Shown here piece after piece: positions 10,603 to 21,950 of a stretch of DNA of 64,000 nt. Every line of letters starts with the position of its first letter. Positions within the stretch are counted from its first letter, which is position 1. The notes under the pieces are model-generated. The model saw only the letters and a list, made by a program, of their open reading frames with translations. It was not told the DNA's origin and made no database searches. Both the position numbers and the translations under genes were made by a program. The stretch lies in assembly GCA_907165275.2 (NCBI GenBank), contig OU015669.1, positions 3,246,501 through 3,310,500 of the forward strand. The letters are read 5' to 3'. The stretch is from Zygaena filipendulae (taxonomy: Eukaryota; Arthropoda; Insecta; Lepidoptera; Zygaenidae).

Positions 10603-11291
10603 TTTTAAGGTCAAAAAGGAAAGGGTACCTACTATCATCCAGGAAAAATATAAGTATCCAAGAGAATGCCGAGCGTCACGTACTATAATGTCGGGAATAA
10701 TGTGAAACAAAAAGTTCCCATACTAACAAATATTTGTGCAATATTTTTAAAGATGGATACATACTAGACATGTGTCGTGAGACATGTCGTGATGTGTGGC
10801 GACAGAAGCATATCGATGGCGCGTTCTGTTGTGGTGTTTCTCTAACTCTAACTCTAAATGTATAAAACCAATATACCTACTTCTGACACAACACGACACG
10901 ACACGTAAGTATGTTTCCGCCTTAAATTTTTCACAAGTTTTCAAATTTTCCAACAGTTAGTTATTTTATTGATCCCGCTAACGCGTCGTAAATTTTATGT
11001 GGTCTATACAACTGGGTTTCTCAAGGTGATATTCACACACACACACAAAATAGTAAACAAAATAGTTAAGTAGTTAAGGCGTGAAAGCGTAACAAACAAA
11101 CAAAGTCACTTTCGCATTTATATTAGTAGTTACTAATTATTATCAACAAATTAACTTGCTCTAGATTGATACAATGTTCTTAATGATTAAACTTTTATGA
11201 AGACAGATTAGACGAATATTTCATTAGTTCGTAGATGAGCTCCGATAAACGATTTAATGCTCCTTTGAAAAAAAAGTAATTTATGTACTTA

Positions 11292-11555
11292 CTAGCTGTT
11301 CCCTGAGGTTTCACCCGCGTCAATTTCAGGAACCCGCGGCCTAAGTAAGTAAAAAGTAGCCTAAGTTACTCCTTATAACATCGGCTATCTGCCAGTCTAA
11401 GTCCCGTTAAAATCGGTCCAGCCGTTTCAGAGATTACCCGGAATAAACAGACAGACAGACAGACAGACAGAGTAAAATTTTAAAAATGTATTTTTTGATG
11501 TTAATACCGTATATAATTTCGTATTCGTTTAGTGAAAAGCTGTTAATAATACAAG
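11292..11555 (-). mobile_element. Helitron-like element, class C
   Basis: Reads A|CTAGCTGTTCCCTGAGG, then the inverted class C body (CTTATAACATCGGCTATCTG, GTCCAGCCGTTTCAGAG), a (CAGA)n run, and AGTGAAAAGCTGTTAAT. Confidence 0.7.
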
Positions 11556-11673
11556 TCTACAGCGTAAGTTTCGCTCGATTGAAATGCCAACTTGCACCGT
11601 CTATCCTAATTGTGTAATTTGAGTTCAAACAAAAATTAAGGAACGAACAAAAATTTAAATAAATGAGCGGTCG

Positions 11674-11957
11674 GGGGCCCCCTTCTGGAACGAAATTCCT
11701 CACGCCTTCTTCAACCCCGCATTTAATTTGAAAAAAGTTCGAAAGTCACAGTTATCTGACGCAATACATGATATTGTATTTGTAAAGAAGTATGGCGGCC
11801 AGCGCTTGACAATAATACCCGATCCACGCCTACGGAACCGAATGTCTCGATTTGCATGGAGGGAGCATAACGCTTTTTCCTTGTGTGATACGTGACGATC
11901 CACCAGTTAACTCTATCGCAAAGCGCGATAAAGAACTTCGTTCCAAAAACTTATCGA
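11674..11957. mobile_element. Probable MITE or transposon remnant with GGAACGAA termini
   Basis: Inverted termini TTCTGGAACGAAATTC (near 11690) and GAACTTCGTTCCAAAA (11932-11947) flank a GC-richer interior with a 67-codon minus ORF. A similar terminus, TTTTGGAACGTAGTTCC, occurs near 45071. No target duplication recognised. Confidence 0.45.
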
Positions 11958-14038
11958 TATAAACGTGGGAAGAAACTGACGATGCACAGACTAGCCTATC
12001 TAGGTCCTTCAGTTATCTATGTAATGTGCTTGATCATAATATTATACCTTTATTGTTATAAATATTTTATAAGTATAAAGGTAAGTATATAAATAAAATA
12101 AGAGATAAGGGTATCCTTATGGGTACAAGGGTAATTGGATGTCAACAGTTCTATTTATGGGAATGGGCATGTAGGAAACAGCTAATAATTGCTCCTTAGT
12201 AGGTATATCAGTGGACGGAAATATTGCATTAAATTTTCAACTAGCTCGGCATTTATGAACATTTTAAAATGAAAATACAGGGGCCTTAGCGAATTAGGTG
12301 ATATTATTCCTGAATTTGAATTTTCTGGGATAAGAAAAAATTTCCAGATTGATATAAATTCATAGTTGTAAAAGGTACAAAAATGTACCTAAGTATGTTT
12401 TGTGTTTTTGATGTTTTGGTTTATTAATTACTTGACACTCTATAATTACTAACCCTAAAAGCATGTAGTTTTTTTGAACTTTTTCAGTACCGCGTGTGAA
12501 CTGCGCACATTTTTTTTTCTGTTCCGTAAATAAAATATTGTACGGATTGAACCCGCAGTTTAACCCCCTTGTGTTTCGAGATTCCCTCGGCAACTTTTTC
12601 CTACCAATGTCAAAAAGGATCATCATTCATATTGTTGACTGGAGATATAAGCTACCTAGGTAACAATGTACCTAATACGTACTCCATAAAACGAATTTGT
12701 CATAGCAATTATATAATAAATCAACGGCATACCATTTTTAGCGACAGCCAGGGCCTGGGTGGTTTTATGTTTTAAAAAAGGCCGATCTTTATAGTCCATT
12801 GATTAAGTACAGAATAGTTTAGGTGTCTATTGTCACAATCGAATTTTGGTGCGAGTTTTTTTATTCAGGAGTCATCGCGACAACTTTTATTGTAATTTAA
12901 TACAATACAAATACGTTTATAAACAATAACAAGTTTAATAAAACTGACCATTAACTAGACGATGGCCATTGAACAAAATTAATTTTATTTTTCGTTCATT
13001 ATACTAATTATTATTATTATCATAGTATTTTTAACCGACATTATTAAAAGAGTTGGTTCTACATATGTATATTATATTATGTTCGATCTGGTTGACAGGA
13101 CTCTGGGATGGAGGAGGGTTGTAACTTGTGTAAGTTTATATTTTTAACCCAACTTATAAACAATTTTTGTTAAATAAATAATAATATATAAGGGTTTTGT
13201 CATTATGGGTATTCAATTTTGGAAAAAAAGACCGTATTAACTTATTTATATTATTATTATTTTTTTTTATAATTTTATGACATATTATGTTGTTGTCATC
13301 ATGGATGGTGACTATAATGATTATAATTATACCTAATGGAATACAGGGTGTGAAAACAATATCTAATAAAAAAAAATTGAGGTAGTAATCCATAGTAACA
13401 TAATATAATAGCAAACACACATGATAAAACAACAAGAATTAGAATTAGATACATAAACAAGAGTAATAATGATTGAAATTGTAAATTTTCAACGCGAAGG
13501 ATATAGAAATAAAAATAAATTAAAATCGGTCAAGTAGTTTTTGAGTTTATAGATTAAAAAAACAAAGATATACGCACATACAAAAAAAAAATCTCTTCTC
13601 TTTATTATATAAATGGGTATGGGTACATAGGTATCGATTGGAAAAAAAAATTGTCATCACAGAGTGAAATATTACTATGAATATAATGCCGAGCAAAACC
13701 AAAGTATAACGAATGCCCGTCGGCACATATTCCACGTCTATTTTTGTCAAATGTATGCACATATTTCACAATGGTTCATAAAATGTATAGGTAAGTGGAT
13801 ACGCGCGTCACGGCTGTTAAAAATTGTAATTGTCTGACTATTGTTTGAAGTGACAGTATATATAATGTTTTGTCTCGATATTCCTAGTTGAGAGCATTAA
13901 TTCGATATTGACAATACAAAACACCAATAATTTTGACACTTAAGCAAGAGAACTTTTCTCGGTACGTGCACATATATTTATTTTATTTATTTAGAATTCC
14001 GTTAAAAATTCAAGCAAACAAAAATCCAAATGCGCGCG
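11958..14038. other. AT-rich intergenic stretch
   Basis: No gene recognised. Holds a decayed Helitron 3' module (~12547-12600), a weak remnant of the CCGACTTCAAAAAGGAGG-type repeat near 13031, and homopolymer and ATT runs. Short ORFs are lysine/asparagine-rich chance frames. Confidence 0.4.
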
Positions 14039-14082
14039 CTACGTCTCTCGGCGCGAAATTACGTTCGCACCGAGAGACGTAG
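14039..14082. repeat. 44-nt hairpin
   Basis: Outer 13-bp perfect stem CTACGTCTCTCGG/CCGAGAGACGTAG, one C/A mismatch, then an inner GCGAA/TTCGC stem around ATTACG. It directly abuts the 436-bp repeat. Confidence 0.85.
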
Positions 14083-14083
14083 T

Positions 14084-14519
14084 ATAGTATATTTCATTAT
14101 AAGTGCGGAAAGCCTGTCATTGCAAAGAGTTCCGACAAATGTCTACCCGAGCCGAGGCGCAGCCGAAGGTGAGGGTTGACAGTCGGAACTAGTTGCAATG
14201 ACGGTTCCGCACGTGTACTGAACAACTATTTTTAATACAGTTACGAAAAAATTAAGCAATTTAATAAAATATCAAAAACACAACAACTCAACTAAGTTCC
14301 AACTGTGATCAAGAGATGGCGCTAGTCGTATTAGTAATGCGAAACCTACGTTTCGCAATGCAAAAAGTGTGTCAAAGTCGTGTCGCCATTTTTGACAGTT
14401 GGCAAAGAGAACGCACGAGTTCGGGAAAGGTAAACAAAAAGCTCGAGTATGTAATAGCCCACATCCCGAACGCTAAACGTCCCTGCAATACGCCACTTTT
14501 TGAGCAACTGTATTAAAAA
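14084..14519 (+). mobile_element. 436-bp near-identical repeat, copy 1
   Basis: I count about five differences from 47908-48344. The left part is a hairpin, with arms GTGCGGAAAGCCTGTCATTG and the inverted GTGCGGAACCGTCATTGCAA. The right part lies between inverted TTTTTAATACAGTT motifs (near 14230 and 14506-14519). It includes a 66-codon ORF (14316-14516) that resembles no family I know. Probably a young non-autonomous DNA element. Confidence 0.75.
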
Positions 14520-14613
14520 AGTAGTTTCATCGCCCGTGAAATCACTCTGCGTGCGTTGCATACGATTCTATCCTTTTACTAATTCTAAGCTCCGTAATCA
14601 TTCCTGTTTGCAA

Positions 14614-14915
14614 TCCTTACTACCTATTATAAATGCGAAAGTGAGTTTGTTTGTTTGTTACGCTTTCACGCTCAACCGCTCAACGGATCATCATGAAATT
14701 TGCAAAAACGTTGTCACCGATACAGAGAAGGACATAGGGTACTTTTTATTCCGGAATTCCCGCGGGAACTCTGAAATTAACGCGGGTGAAACTGCATATA
14801 ATTTTACATGTATTATGCTGTCAGGGGAACAGAGAAGGATATAGGGTACTTTTTATCCTGGAATTCTTGGGAAAACTCCGAAATTCCCGCGGGTGAAACC
14901 GCGGAGATCAGCTAG
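14614..14915 (+). mobile_element. Helitron-like element, class A, duplicated 3' module
   Basis: Starts A|TCCTTACTACCTATTATAAA, has the GTTTGTTTGTTACGCTTTCA block, then two successive GAGAAGGACATAGGG-to-GTGAAAC modules, and ends CAGCTAG|T. Confidence 0.75.
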
Positions 14916-15039
14916 TAGATAATAATACAACAATATACCCATATAAAATATATTGTCTGAGGAATAATCCCGAATTTTTTTATTACTTTCCGATCCACAT
15001 TCATGATACGATGTAGGTATAGATACAAAGATATATTAT

Positions 15040-15075
15040 ATAGAAGAAGAAGAAGAAGAAAATACATTTATTTCA
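15040..15075 (-). repeat. Probable LINE 3' tail with CTT microsatellite
   Basis: On the minus strand, AAATAAATGTATTTTC runs into (TTC)n, the pattern of a non-LTR 3' end. The body is not identifiable. Confidence 0.35.
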
Positions 15076-15269
15076 GCACAACACACAAGAAAAAGAAATA
15101 ATATAGGTAATCATTATACTTAAGAATGTAAGAATTTATGATGAATCAAAGTTTATGGATCCGTTGGAACCGCGAGAAACGGCATAGGTACTTAAAAAAA
15201 TAAATAATAGGTATGTACTTTTTTGATAGGAGCATATTTAGTAGTTATATAGTAGTAATATTTGTACGT

Positions 15270-15372
15270 ATGTATATTATGTGTATGTATGTATGTACGT
15301 ATGTATGTATGTATATATGCATGTAAATATGTGTGTATTTGTATATATGGGTATGTGCGTATGTATGAAAAT
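15270..15372. repeat. TATG microsatellite
   Basis: Imperfect (TATG)n with interruptions; the overlapping minus ORF (THIHTYIH repeats) is an artefact. Confidence 0.85.
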
Positions 15373-15479
15373 TTGTATGTATACTTACCTATTTGGATAT
15401 AATTATATATTATGCATCTATAATTATAGATGAACGAATCACCACACACACCACACAATTAGTATTCATGTTTAATTTG

Positions 15480-16356
15480 ACCGGACTACTACTGCCTATA
15501 TTAATTTGCTTGTTGTTTTAGCGCATTGTAGGAAATACGCTACTAATAACTTTTGACATATCCTTAAACTTTGTAATGTGTAAGCTGGACTGTTGGGTGA
15601 ATAAATAAATCAATTTAATGTAATGTAAAATCGGCAGGTTTAGTGTTGCCACCCGTAGGTACTATATTATATAGTATCGTCAATTGTACCATATATTATA
15701 GGAAAATAATATAGTACGAAAAATACTTTATTTTTATGCCTAATTCAACTGTAAAGCTTTTTTATATTAACAGCTGTGACTGGTCTGCAAAGCACCCGCA
15801 GCGCAGCACGGAGGATTTCAGAACGAAACGCATACCTACCCGGCAACAAAACGTCAACCGTCAAACTAGCAATAATTTGTGAATGAATGCTGCCCAATAC
15901 ATGACGATCACAAAATATTTCCCTGCATTTCCCAAAAATACTATATTTTTTGCACTTTCTTCGGAAAAATACAATATATTTATTCAAAAAAAGGTGGCAA
16001 CCCTTGTAGGTATACTATAGGTATACTATATTGTTCCTAAAACGTAACAGTTTATAATATTGGTATTTTCTCGGAACTATAATATCTCGACAATCTCGCT
16101 GTTGTCGGATATACAAAATTATACAATAAATTTTGTTTTTTCAAAATTTGGTCACGTATCGTCTAATGATTCATTATAATGACCGTGACTTCATCGCCCA
16201 CCTCATGTTGTTATCTAAAAATAACTCGGACCAACTTTGTCTTATTACATTTTTATAGTGAGAACTTTGATGATAAAAATCTTTCCTAATATTGGTAAGT
16301 ACCTATTCTTTTGTGTAGCGGTTTTGGTATTAGAATTGATATAATTTATTAAAGGA
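15480..16356. other. Unassigned sequence with possible TIR remnant
   Basis: GTTGCCACC near 15649 and its inverse GGTGGCAAC near 15991 flank a GC-richer 340-bp interior with an 80-codon minus ORF of unknown kind. This could be an eroded DNA element. The rest is AT-rich. Confidence 0.3.
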
Positions 16357-16550
16357 CTAGCGTGCCCCGCGGTTTCACCCGCGGTAATTTCGGAGTTCCC
16401 GCGGGAATTCTGGAATAAAGTACTCTATATCCTTCTTTGTACCCCTGACAATGTGCATGCCAAATTTCATCCAAATCCGTTCAGCCGTTTTGGCGTGATT
16501 GAATAACAAACATCCAAACATCCACACTAAAATTTATAATATTAGTAGGA
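16357..16550 (-). mobile_element. Helitron-like element, class A, complete
   Basis: Well-preserved 194-bp copy from A|CTAGCGTGCCCCGCGG to AATATTAGTAGGA|T, with GGAATTCTGGAATAAA, CAAATTTCATCCAAATCCG and GCCGTTTTGGCGTGATT. Both A/T target bases are visible. Confidence 0.85.
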
Positions 16551-17311
16551 TTGTCTGATTTTTAGTGTAGGTATAGAAAATAATTTCCCTAAACTTTGAG
16601 GCTATAATTTCAAACTGATCGAAATTTAGCGGAATTAAATCAAAATATACCTATATTGTTACTCTCACATTACATTTCCATGTTATTTTTGTAGGTCGTA
16701 AAAATCCAACTTGACAATTTTAATTCGTTGTACAATTTTATGGCTCACTCTTTACGACCAGCATTAAAATTCTAAATTGAGTTTATGTCGAGTATTTTTT
16801 GTTTAAAACAGAATTTCCACAAAAATTGCCAGCTTTAAGGAACATGTCTTGAAGAATTTTACACATAACATTTTATACATTTTGTAATAATTAGCAATGG
16901 ACCCTTACAAAATTCGTGTCGGTTTGAGTTTGAGTACAGATCATAAAAACATATTTTTAGATGTATAATAGCTTAAGCGTGTACATGATATCTTCACGAT
17001 GACCTTGACTTTACCATAACCACGGTATATTACCATTCCATCATTGTTTATCTCAATGACCTTCCTTAAAATATATATATCATAAAAAAATTACGTGGGG
17101 TTTTTTAAGTGTTTACTTCTTGAATTATCGTTATTTTTCTAACTTAAGTACAGTCATGTCTCATGTTCTTTTAAAATACATATTTCATACAACTTCATGT
17201 TCTACCATTCAGAATAAGTGTAACTAATTTACATGATTAAGTTTTATTGCATACATAGAACAAACGATTTCTTATTCTTTCTTCTTCTTTCTATATTTAA
17301 TTTATTGCAAA
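16551..17311. other. Unassigned AT-rich sequence
   Basis: No gene or repeat recognised. Confidence 0.35.
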
Positions 17312-17625
17312 CTAGCTGTCCCCCGCGGTTTCACCCGCGATAATTTCGCAGCTCCCGCGGAAATTATAGAATTGAATTGAATTGAATTGAAAAAACTTTA
17401 TTTGACACTACACAAAGATTTACAGCATACGTATACAACAACTAAACATATACATATATAACAGGTATTTTATTGAAGCGTACCCTTCTCAACCGACGGA
17501 CAGACGCCGCCAGCTAAAGCTAATACGATAAACTATACGTATAAAACTTTTTCTTGAATCACTCTATCTATTGGTGAAAACTGCATAAAAAATCCGTTCC
17601 GTAGTAATTTATTTTATTAATAAGC
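17312..17625 (-). mobile_element. Helitron-like element, class G, split by a LINE tail
   Basis: The 3' module (CTAGCTGTCCCCCGCGG) at 17312-17370 and the body (CTTGAATCACTCTATCTATT) from 17527 are separated by a retroelement insertion. Confidence 0.65.
17371..17526 (-). mobile_element. LINE 3' end inserted in a Helitron-like element
   Basis: On the minus strand, GTGTCAAATAAAGTTTTT leads into (CAATT)n, a polyadenylation signal followed by a short tandem tail as in non-LTR retrotransposons. No coding part kept. Confidence 0.55.
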
Positions 17626-18294
17626 ACCTAATTAGTGAAAACTACCCTTTCTTTTTGTGTTGTAAATAAGTCGTGTTTTAGACAAGATTTTAGGTAATAA
17701 AATGGAAATACCCATGTAGGTATATAAATAAAATCGCTTGGATAAACATTGAATTGAGTCAGGACAATATATTTGTAAATTTTTACCTTTAGGGTAAGTA
17801 ATTAAGTATGTCAAAACGCTGGTTTAATTCTTAATTCAGAGGGTGATCTTGGAAGTGTCTTTTGTACGTATATATTACGTGGGTTGAATTTTTGTTTAGT
17901 TTGGAATTGCAGAGAAAGAAGCTACACGTTCGTGAATATTTCAAAGAAATTGAGTAAAATATACGCGTCGAATAGAGAATCTTCTCCTTTTTTAAAGTCT
18001 GTTAAAAAGCAACGCATCCCGACGTCATTTGACTGTGTTGCACCCTCGTTGCACCTAGTCACAGTTCAAAACCAACCTAGCTTGTGGAAATGCGCGCAAA
18101 TGGGTACAAAACACTCCACTTTGTAATTTACAAAAAGGGTGAATTGTGTACCATTTATCTGCGACATGCCTAGGTATAAATCGTTATTATTTTTGTTTAA
18201 AAGTTTTATCAGTCCATATATTGTTATTGGTATTTGTTTTTGTTTCAATCATATTATAATGATAATTTTATATAACTGGGCATGATGACTAAAT
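17626..18294. other. Unassigned AT-rich sequence
   Basis: An 80-codon ORF (17884-18126 +) has no recognisable motif. Nothing else seen. Confidence 0.35.
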
Positions 18295-18530
18295 TTTAAT
18301 TTTTCCGTCCGTGTTGTAGATTAATAAAAAATATTGGACACGTTTTTTCTTTTTTTTTTTTAGAAAAAATAACGGCGATACGTTGAGTTGAAATTCCGTG
18401 TGACGTCATACCCAGGCACATTTTATACTTAGTTCGCGACCTACCTACTCCTCAACTTTAATGCTTTTTATCGAAGTATTTTTTAATAATGGTTTATGTA
18501 TATATGTTACCCTAGTTTATCTATTTAATT
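18295..18530 (-). mobile_element. CRE-bearing MITE (family P), partial
   Basis: Shares TTTTCCGTCCG(T)GTTGTAGATTAATAAA in part, the AACGGCGATACGTTGAG block, and one TGACGTCA (18402). The distal end is lost next to the GC-rich retroelement tail that follows. Confidence 0.6.
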
Positions 18531-18728
18531 TTTTTTTCCACTGTGCGCCCACACCCGTGACGCCACACGCGGCTCCAGCGGAAGACCAGCGTCGGGCCCC
18601 TAATGGTTCCCGGCTTATGCTGAGCTGGTTGCCTTTTTGTTGCGACAGTTTGTGCTGCTTTTTGCTAACCCATTTTATTTTATTTTATTGTAGTCGTAAC
18701 AAATAAACTTAATTTCATTTCATTTCAA
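18531..18728 (+). mobile_element. Probable LINE 3' UTR with TTTCA tail
   Basis: GC-rich block (CGCCACACGCGGCTCCAGCG, CGGCTTATGCTGAGCTGG), then AAATAAACTTA and (ATTTC)n. The composition and tail fit a 5'-truncated non-LTR retrotransposon. Family not identified. Confidence 0.5.
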
Positions 18729-19273
18729 TAATTCGAAAAAGCAACAAACACGAGTCTATCTAACTGATTGACTAAATAGTAAATAGAATTTAGATTTTTT
18801 TTCTAATTTGTCATCATCTCATTATCCATTATAATTTAAGCTCTCTGATAAAAGTTTAAGGAAAAGTGGTAGGTATCGAAAACGGTCGGAATGTTTCTTC
18901 CTTGTAAGTGAACGCGAATTCCTAAAGTTCCAATACCTGCAAACATATAAGACTTGAAGTCTAAAAACAAACTTGGTCGGGATCGATATTCGATACTTCG
19001 ACATTCTCAGAGCTGCGGATATCACCAAACTTTGACACCGAAACCTTCCGCCAAGTTTGGAGTAATACATAATTATATATTTATGTAATATATTTCTCTA
19101 CTTATATAACATTAATATGTATTTTATATGATTTTGTGGTCATGTTCTGTATCTTGTTTACTCTCTCTCTAGCTAATATTAAGCTTCAATCGATGCTCCA
19201 AGGATTCGGCAAAGAATAGAATTTTTCGTCAATTGAGCACTACTTATGGATACTCCTACTTTTATGAGTAAGA
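18729..19273. other. Unassigned sequence
   Basis: A minus-strand 82-codon ORF (18822-19070) lacks recognisable motifs. No repeats seen. Confidence 0.35.
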
Positions 19274-19381
19274 CTAGCTGTTCCCCACGGTTTCACCTGC
19301 ATTAGTTTCGGAGATCCCGCGGGTATTCCGAGATAAAAGTACTTACTACCCTATATTACCCTTCTATAATATTAGTAAGGA
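19274..19381 (-). mobile_element. Helitron-like element, class A, internally deleted (108 bp)
   Basis: A|CTAGCTGTTCCCCACGG to TATAATATTAGTAAGGA|T, with both ends intact and the middle removed. Confidence 0.75.
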
Positions 19382-19464
19382 TTTAATTATTTTTTCTACG
19401 AAGTATCAAGGTTTTAACGATCATTCGGTTTTTAATAACTGGGAACTTTTTTTTTTCAAGTTTA

Positions 19465-19560
19465 CTTGCTGTTCCCCGCGGTTTCACCCACGTTAGTCTG
19501 GGAGTTTTCGCAGGAATTACCGGATAGAAGTCACCTATGTTAAGTTTATATATGTTTCCG
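19465..19560 (-). mobile_element. Helitron-like 3' module fragment
   Basis: CTTGCTGTTCCCCGCGG, hairpin, GGAATTACCGGATAGAAG; truncated after ~90 bp. Confidence 0.6.
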
Positions 19561-20301
19561 CCAAACAACTTTATTGTACAATAATAATTATGCTTTTTAC
19601 TTTTTGTTTAAGGATACATTTATATTGTGTCGCAGTTGTTTTGTATTTCCTAACACTCCGATAAGCTAGATTAGGTGAGGTTTGAACTGTGACCACAAAA
19701 GAGTCAAATGGTACCTAACTACCTACCTATACCGATTTGCGCTGCGCATATTATGCGGTCACTAAAACGCATTTTTTATCTTCCTCATTATGCATTAATG
19801 TAGGTATGTTTATTATATATCCCAGTCATCAACCTAAGCACCGGATTTTAACCGGATAAAAGTCTGGGCATTTACGAGCTTTCATTGAGCTTATACCCAA
19901 GCACCGAGTTTATACCCGTTTGTAAACGCACGAATTGTACAATACGCAAACAACATAATGCTTACTATCTTCTGAAACTTCATTAAAGACGCGTACCTAT
20001 ATCTTTAAAGGTTCAAGAATACAAATGCCTTTGTTTGAAAATCATCTCATCATACTGAGAATCGACTTCTAATTGATTACTCGCATGAGAACGGGCTTTA
20101 TAAAATTTCTTTTTTGTTTATAGTTACAAGCGCGGTTGCCATGCCGAAAAACTTTGGACTCGCTTAACCTACGCAAAAAATTTATTAGCAACGAACGGAA
20201 TGAGGTTCAACTACTTTCGTTGTGCAAAAAACTAACGGGTCGAAAAACGATTCGTAAGCGAACTTGTGCCGCCTACTTTAATTTTTATGATGTAAAAGTT
20301 A
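19561..20301. other. Unassigned sequence
   Basis: No gene, repeat or structure recognised. Confidence 0.35.
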
Positions 20302-20516
20302 TCTATACTATTATAAAGAGGTGAAGTTTGTGAATTGTGAGTTTGTGAATTGTGTGCTTATGACGTTTTAAGGGCAATCTCTGGATAAACCGATTTTGAA
20401 AATTCTTTCACTTATAGGAAGCTACGGTAGTCCTGAGTGACATAGACTACTTTTTATCCCGAAATTCCCACAGGATCTCTAAAATTACCGCAGGTGAAAC
20501 CGCGGGAGACAGCTAG
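20302..20516 (+). mobile_element. Helitron-like element, class B, complete
   Basis: A|TCTATACTATTATAAAGAGG at the 5' end, GGAAGCTACGGTAGTCCTGA in the body, and CCGCAG-GTGAAA-CCGCGG then CAGCTAG|T at the 3' end. 215 bp. Confidence 0.8.
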
Positions 20517-20879
20517 TCATTTTATATAAGAATAAATTTCTCAAACTGGATTTGTATTAGTTAATCTTAACACCCTCCTTCATCCAATTAACAAGGATTA
20601 CCCTGCATCATGCATGAAAGGATTACGGAAGGATTATGAAAGGGTGCTGTAACTTCCAACCTCTACTAATACCTATGTATTATAAATTTGTTTTTAGGAA
20701 GTACGTATAATAGCTACCTAATCTCTGATACTAGGTACTCTATAATATACGGACTCTGAAAATATTATTTGATATGTGTTCAATAGAATACTTTTTTATA
20801 TAAAAGGGTTTCTGAAGGCATTATCAATATTCACAGAAAATAAACCGACAGTAACACTGTGCTGATTTACAAAGCATTT

Positions 20880-21257
20880 AACTCTGTCTGTCCTTTTCAC
20901 ATTTATACGTGAACCGCTAAACGGATTTCGATAAAATATGGCAAGGAGATAGGTGGCATCCTATAGAAAGCCATAGGTTACTTTTATCCTACTATCCTAC
21001 TAATATTATAAATGTGAAAGTGTGGATGTTTGGATGTTTGGATGTTTGGAGGTTTGGAGGTTTGTTACTCAATCACGCAAAAACGGCAGAACGGATTTGG
21101 ATGAAATTTGGCATGCACGTTTTCAGGGGTACAGAGAAGGACATAGAGTACTTTTTATCCCGGAATTCCCGCGGGAACTCCAAAATTACCGCAGGTGAAA
21201 CCGCGGGGCACAGATAGTCCTAAATATCACCTGGCGGAGTCGCGGGGAATAGCTAGT
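20880..21257 (+). mobile_element. Helitron-like element interrupted by a second Helitron
   Basis: The body (CCGCTAAACGGATTTCGATA, CATAGGTTACTTTTATCC) stops at the 5' border of the copy at 20995. A 3' end (GTCGCGGGGAATAGCTAG|T) resumes after it, which indicates nesting. Confidence 0.6.
20995..21217 (+). mobile_element. Helitron-like element, class A, nested
   Basis: A|TCCTACTAATATTATAAATG, a 9-bp tandem run (GGATGTTTG)n, the class A body, the hairpin, and CAGATAG|T. Confidence 0.75.
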
Positions 21258-21434
21258 CAATAGTCATGTATAAGTAATAATAATAATAATAATCCACTTC
21301 ACAACACACAGATCTACTTGATCCCACAGTAAGATATAAGCTTGTGTCGTGGAAACCAAGCAAACGTGGTATATACTACACATATTATTACATATATATT
21401 ATACTATATATATATATATATACACATATACATT

Positions 21435-21460
21435 CCAGTATGTATATATATACATACTGG
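21435..21460. repeat. 26-bp perfect palindrome
   Basis: CCAGTATGTATAT is followed directly by its exact reverse complement, with no loop. It lies at the 3' side of the minus-strand SINE. Confidence 0.9.
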
Positions 21461-21572
21461 AAAATGGAACCCTGTGTTCATCACACAACGTCAACCCCCC
21501 ACCGGGAATCGAACTCGGAACCTCTTGATTAGCGGGCAGGCATGGTGACCATTGCGCCAATCGGGTCGTCAT
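21440..21572 (-). mobile_element. tRNA-derived SINE
   Basis: On the minus strand, pol III box A (TTGGCGCAATGGTCACC, 21541-21560) and box B (GGTTCCGAGTTCGATTCCC, 21504-21522) sit at tRNA spacing, followed by a body containing GTTGTGTGATGAACACA and a TATG/TA-rich tail. There is no matching acceptor stem, so this is a SINE and not a tRNA gene. The only SINE of this kind seen in the window. Confidence 0.8.
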
Positions 21573-21820
21573 GAGTTTTTTTTTAGAGGGAATGTGGTTA
21601 ATTGCCATCCGCAATGATTTTTAATGATTATTAAATGCATACTTAGCTATCGTTTTGTAATTAATAGCTGTAGTTGGATACTTACTGTCCGTTCTTATCA
21701 TGTGTTACATTTTTTAAACATTCCAACGGTACTATGTATAGATAATGTGTGCTAATATAAATCAATATATTTTTTATGGTAATGCCGGCAAACAATGGAG
21801 CTTTGATTAAGTCTTTCTTA

Positions 21821-21950
21821 CTAGCTGTTTCCCGCGGTTTCACCCGCGTCAATTTCAGAATTCCCGCGGAAATTCCGGGATAAAAAGTACCTTATGTCCT
21901 TTTGTGTACCTTTGAAAATAGACACAGTTACTTTCACATTTACTATACCT
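21821..21950 (-). mobile_element. Helitron-like element, 5'-eroded
   Basis: CTAGCTGTTTCCCGCGG, hairpin, CGGGATAAAAAGTACCTTAT, then the class A body fades before TACTATACC. Confidence 0.65.

Noticed and set aside
14316..14516. 66-codon ORF conserved in two places (also 48141-48341) as a gene
   Set aside because: Both lie inside the same 436-bp repeat, so identity reflects recent copying. No motif or transcription evidence.
15192..15458. 88-codon tyrosine/histidine-rich ORF
   Set aside because: Translation of a TATG microsatellite.
21487..21572. tRNA gene
   Set aside because: Boxes A and B are present but there is no paired acceptor stem, and a SINE body and tail follow.
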